Source: Roseivivax lentus (lineage in GTDB: Bacteria > Pseudomonadota > Alphaproteobacteria > Rhodobacterales > Rhodobacteraceae). Taken from it: 64,000 nt of DNA. Each line of letters begins with the position of its first letter. Position 1 is the first letter of the stretch. The notes under the pieces are model-generated. The model was not told the origin of the DNA. It ran no database searches and saw nothing but the letters and a program-made list of their open reading frames with translations. The position numbers were made by a program, and so were the translations under genes. This document shows positions 63,037 to 64,000 of this stretch, piece by piece. The DNA is taken from positions 1-64,000 of the forward strand of contig NZ_FTOQ01000007.1 of the NCBI RefSeq assembly GCF_900156805.1, written 5' to 3'.

Positions 63037-64000
63037 TCACGCCGCTGCCCCCTGCACGCGCCAATCGTTGGCATAGACGTTCACATGGGCCGGATCGAAC
63101 ACCACGCGGTTCATATCCGCGCCGACCACATCATCCTCGCCGGCGATGATGTTGATATCGCTGCCGAAGAACTCCGCCCGGATGATCTTGTGCCGGCCCA
63201 CATCCTCGACCCGGCGCACCTTCACCGGCAGCCCCTCATCAGCTGAAAGCCGCACGAATTCGGGCCGCACACCCAGCTCGACCTTGCCCTCGAGCGGGCC
63301 GTAGCCTGCCCCCAGAGGCACTTCGGAGCCTTCCACATAGGCCGTGCGCCCCTCGACCTTCGCGGGGATCACGTTCATGCCCGGCGAGCCGATGAAATAG
63401 CCCACGAAGGTGTGCTCGGGCCGCTCGAACAGCTCGTCGGGCGTGCCGATCTGCACGACGCGCCCGTCATACATGACCACCACCTTGTCGGCGAAGGTCA
63501 GCGCCTCGGTCTGGTCGTGGGTGACGTAGATCATGGTGTGGCCGAACTCGTGATGCAGCTTCTTCAGCTGGGTTCGAAGCTCCCACTTCATATGCGGGTC
63601 GATCACCGTCAGCGGCTCGTCGAAGAGAAGCGCGTTCACGTCCTTGCGTACCATGCCGCGCCCGAGCGAGATCTTCTGCTTGGCATCGGCGGTCAGCCCG
63701 CGTGCCTTGCGGTCGAGCATGTCCTCCATGTCGATCATGCGCCCGATTTCCTGCACGCGCTCGGCGATATAGGCCTCGTCATTGCCGCGATTGCGCAGCG
63801 GGAAGGCGAGGTTGTCGCGCACCGTCATGGTGTCGTAGACCACCGGGAACTGGAAGACTTGGGCGATGTTGCGCTCGGCGGTCGCCTGATGCGTCACGTC
63901 GCGGTCGTTGAAGAGAATGCGCCCCTGGCTCGGCTGCAGAAGCCCCGAGATGATGTTGAGAAGCGTGGATTTGCCGCAGCCCGAGGAGCCCAGAAGCGCA
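63037..64000 (-). CDS. glpT: glycerol ABC transporter ATP-binding protein GlpT (partial)
   Basis: The gene runs off the right edge and about 321 residues are visible. Walker A is G-S-S-G-C-G-K-S-T at the cut edge, the Q-loop is V-F-Q-F-P-V-V-Y, Walker B is A-L-L-F-D-E-P, and the H-loop is V-T-H-D-Q-T-E-A. The signature is not L-S-G-G-Q but L-T-A-D-A-K-Q-K-I-S-L-G-R-G, as in glycerol GlpS/GlpT ATPases. A C-terminal TOBE-like regulatory domain follows. It would pair with GlpS, expected just beyond the window. Confidence 0.92.
   Translation of the reverse strand, partial: ALLGSSGCGKSTLLNIISGLLQPSQGRILFNDRDVTHQATAERNIAQVFQFPVVYDTMTVRDNLAFPLRNRGNDEAYIAERVQEIGRMIDMEDMLDRKARGLTADAKQKISLGRGMVRKDVNALLFDEPLTVIDPHMKWELRTQLKKLHHEFGHTMIYVTHDQTEALTFADKVVVMYDGRVVQIGTPDELFERPEHTFVGYFIGSPGMNVIPAKVEGRTAYVEGSEVPLGAGYGPLEGKVELGVRPEFVRLSADEGLPVKVRRVEDVGRHKIIRAEFFGSDINIIAGEDDVVGADMNRVVFDPAHVNVYANDWRVQGAAA

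Noticed and set aside
63037-64000. glpT as a decayed ATPase because of its missing L-S-G-G-Q
   Set aside because: The altered signature is known from glycerol-type ABC ATPases, and all other motifs are intact.

Overview
The window is a chromosomal segment of a GC-rich alphaproteobacterium. Gene order and family content point to Rhodobacterales (Roseobacter group): the rplU-rpmA-GNAT-obgE-proB-proA-chpT-DUF3553-olsB-olsA string, a zwf-pgl-pgi operon, a two-gene gene-transfer-agent (GTA) lysis cassette and a glpTPQUV glycerol ABC operon. The genus cannot be named from the sequence. Most of the window is ordinary core chromosome with short intergenic gaps and many operons with 4-nt overlaps. No rRNA, CRISPR array or intact insertion sequence was seen.

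Layout. 1-2065: the end of an integrated element, with AT-richer, differently coded DNA, a small HTH protein, a tyrosine recombinase broken by one extra G in a G8 run, and tRNA-Ser(CGA), whose 3' end faces the element. 2.2-13.3 kb: a secreted DUF2059 protein, ribosomal proteins L21 (with an extra HhH tail) and L27, ObgE, proline synthesis (ProB, ProA), the ChpT phosphotransferase, ornithine-lipid synthesis (OlsB, OlsA), the haem chaperone CcmE, a DedA membrane protein and an unassigned protein. 13.4-22.1 kb: enolase, two EamA transporters, a DUF533 protein, SelO, a CBS protein and a nucleoside hydrolase-GST-GNAT operon. 22.3-26.1 kb: zwf-pgl-pgi, feeding the Entner-Doudoroff or pentose phosphate routes. 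Near-identical palindromes lie upstream of eno and zwf, suggesting one LacI-type regulator of sugar metabolism.

26.2-38 kb: a secreted protein joining 11-residue LEA-like repeats to a PRC barrel, a cupin, the GTA endolysin and holin, CcmF and CcmH, a PaaG-like hydratase, citrate synthase, GltX, ComEC, and LexA with an SOS box. 38-50 kb: amino-sugar use (NagK-like kinase, NagA), a lytic transglycosylase, glycerol kinase, a periplasmic IorAB-type molybdenum hydroxylase, an aminotransferase, and the divergent katG/oxyR peroxide-response pair.

50.9-57 kb: a compact minus-strand operon running tctC-tctB-tctA-CoA transferase-citrate-synthase-fold lyase-AbrB-family membrane protein. It reads as uptake of an organic acid, CoA activation and C-C cleavage, with the substrate unknown. 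This is the most promising candidate for an undescribed pathway. 57.3-64 kb: an iron-type alcohol dehydrogenase, then the glycerol ABC transporter glpT-glpP-glpQ-glpU-glpV. glpT is cut by the window edge, and glpS and glpD would be expected beyond it. Repeat elements sit in two gaps of that operon.
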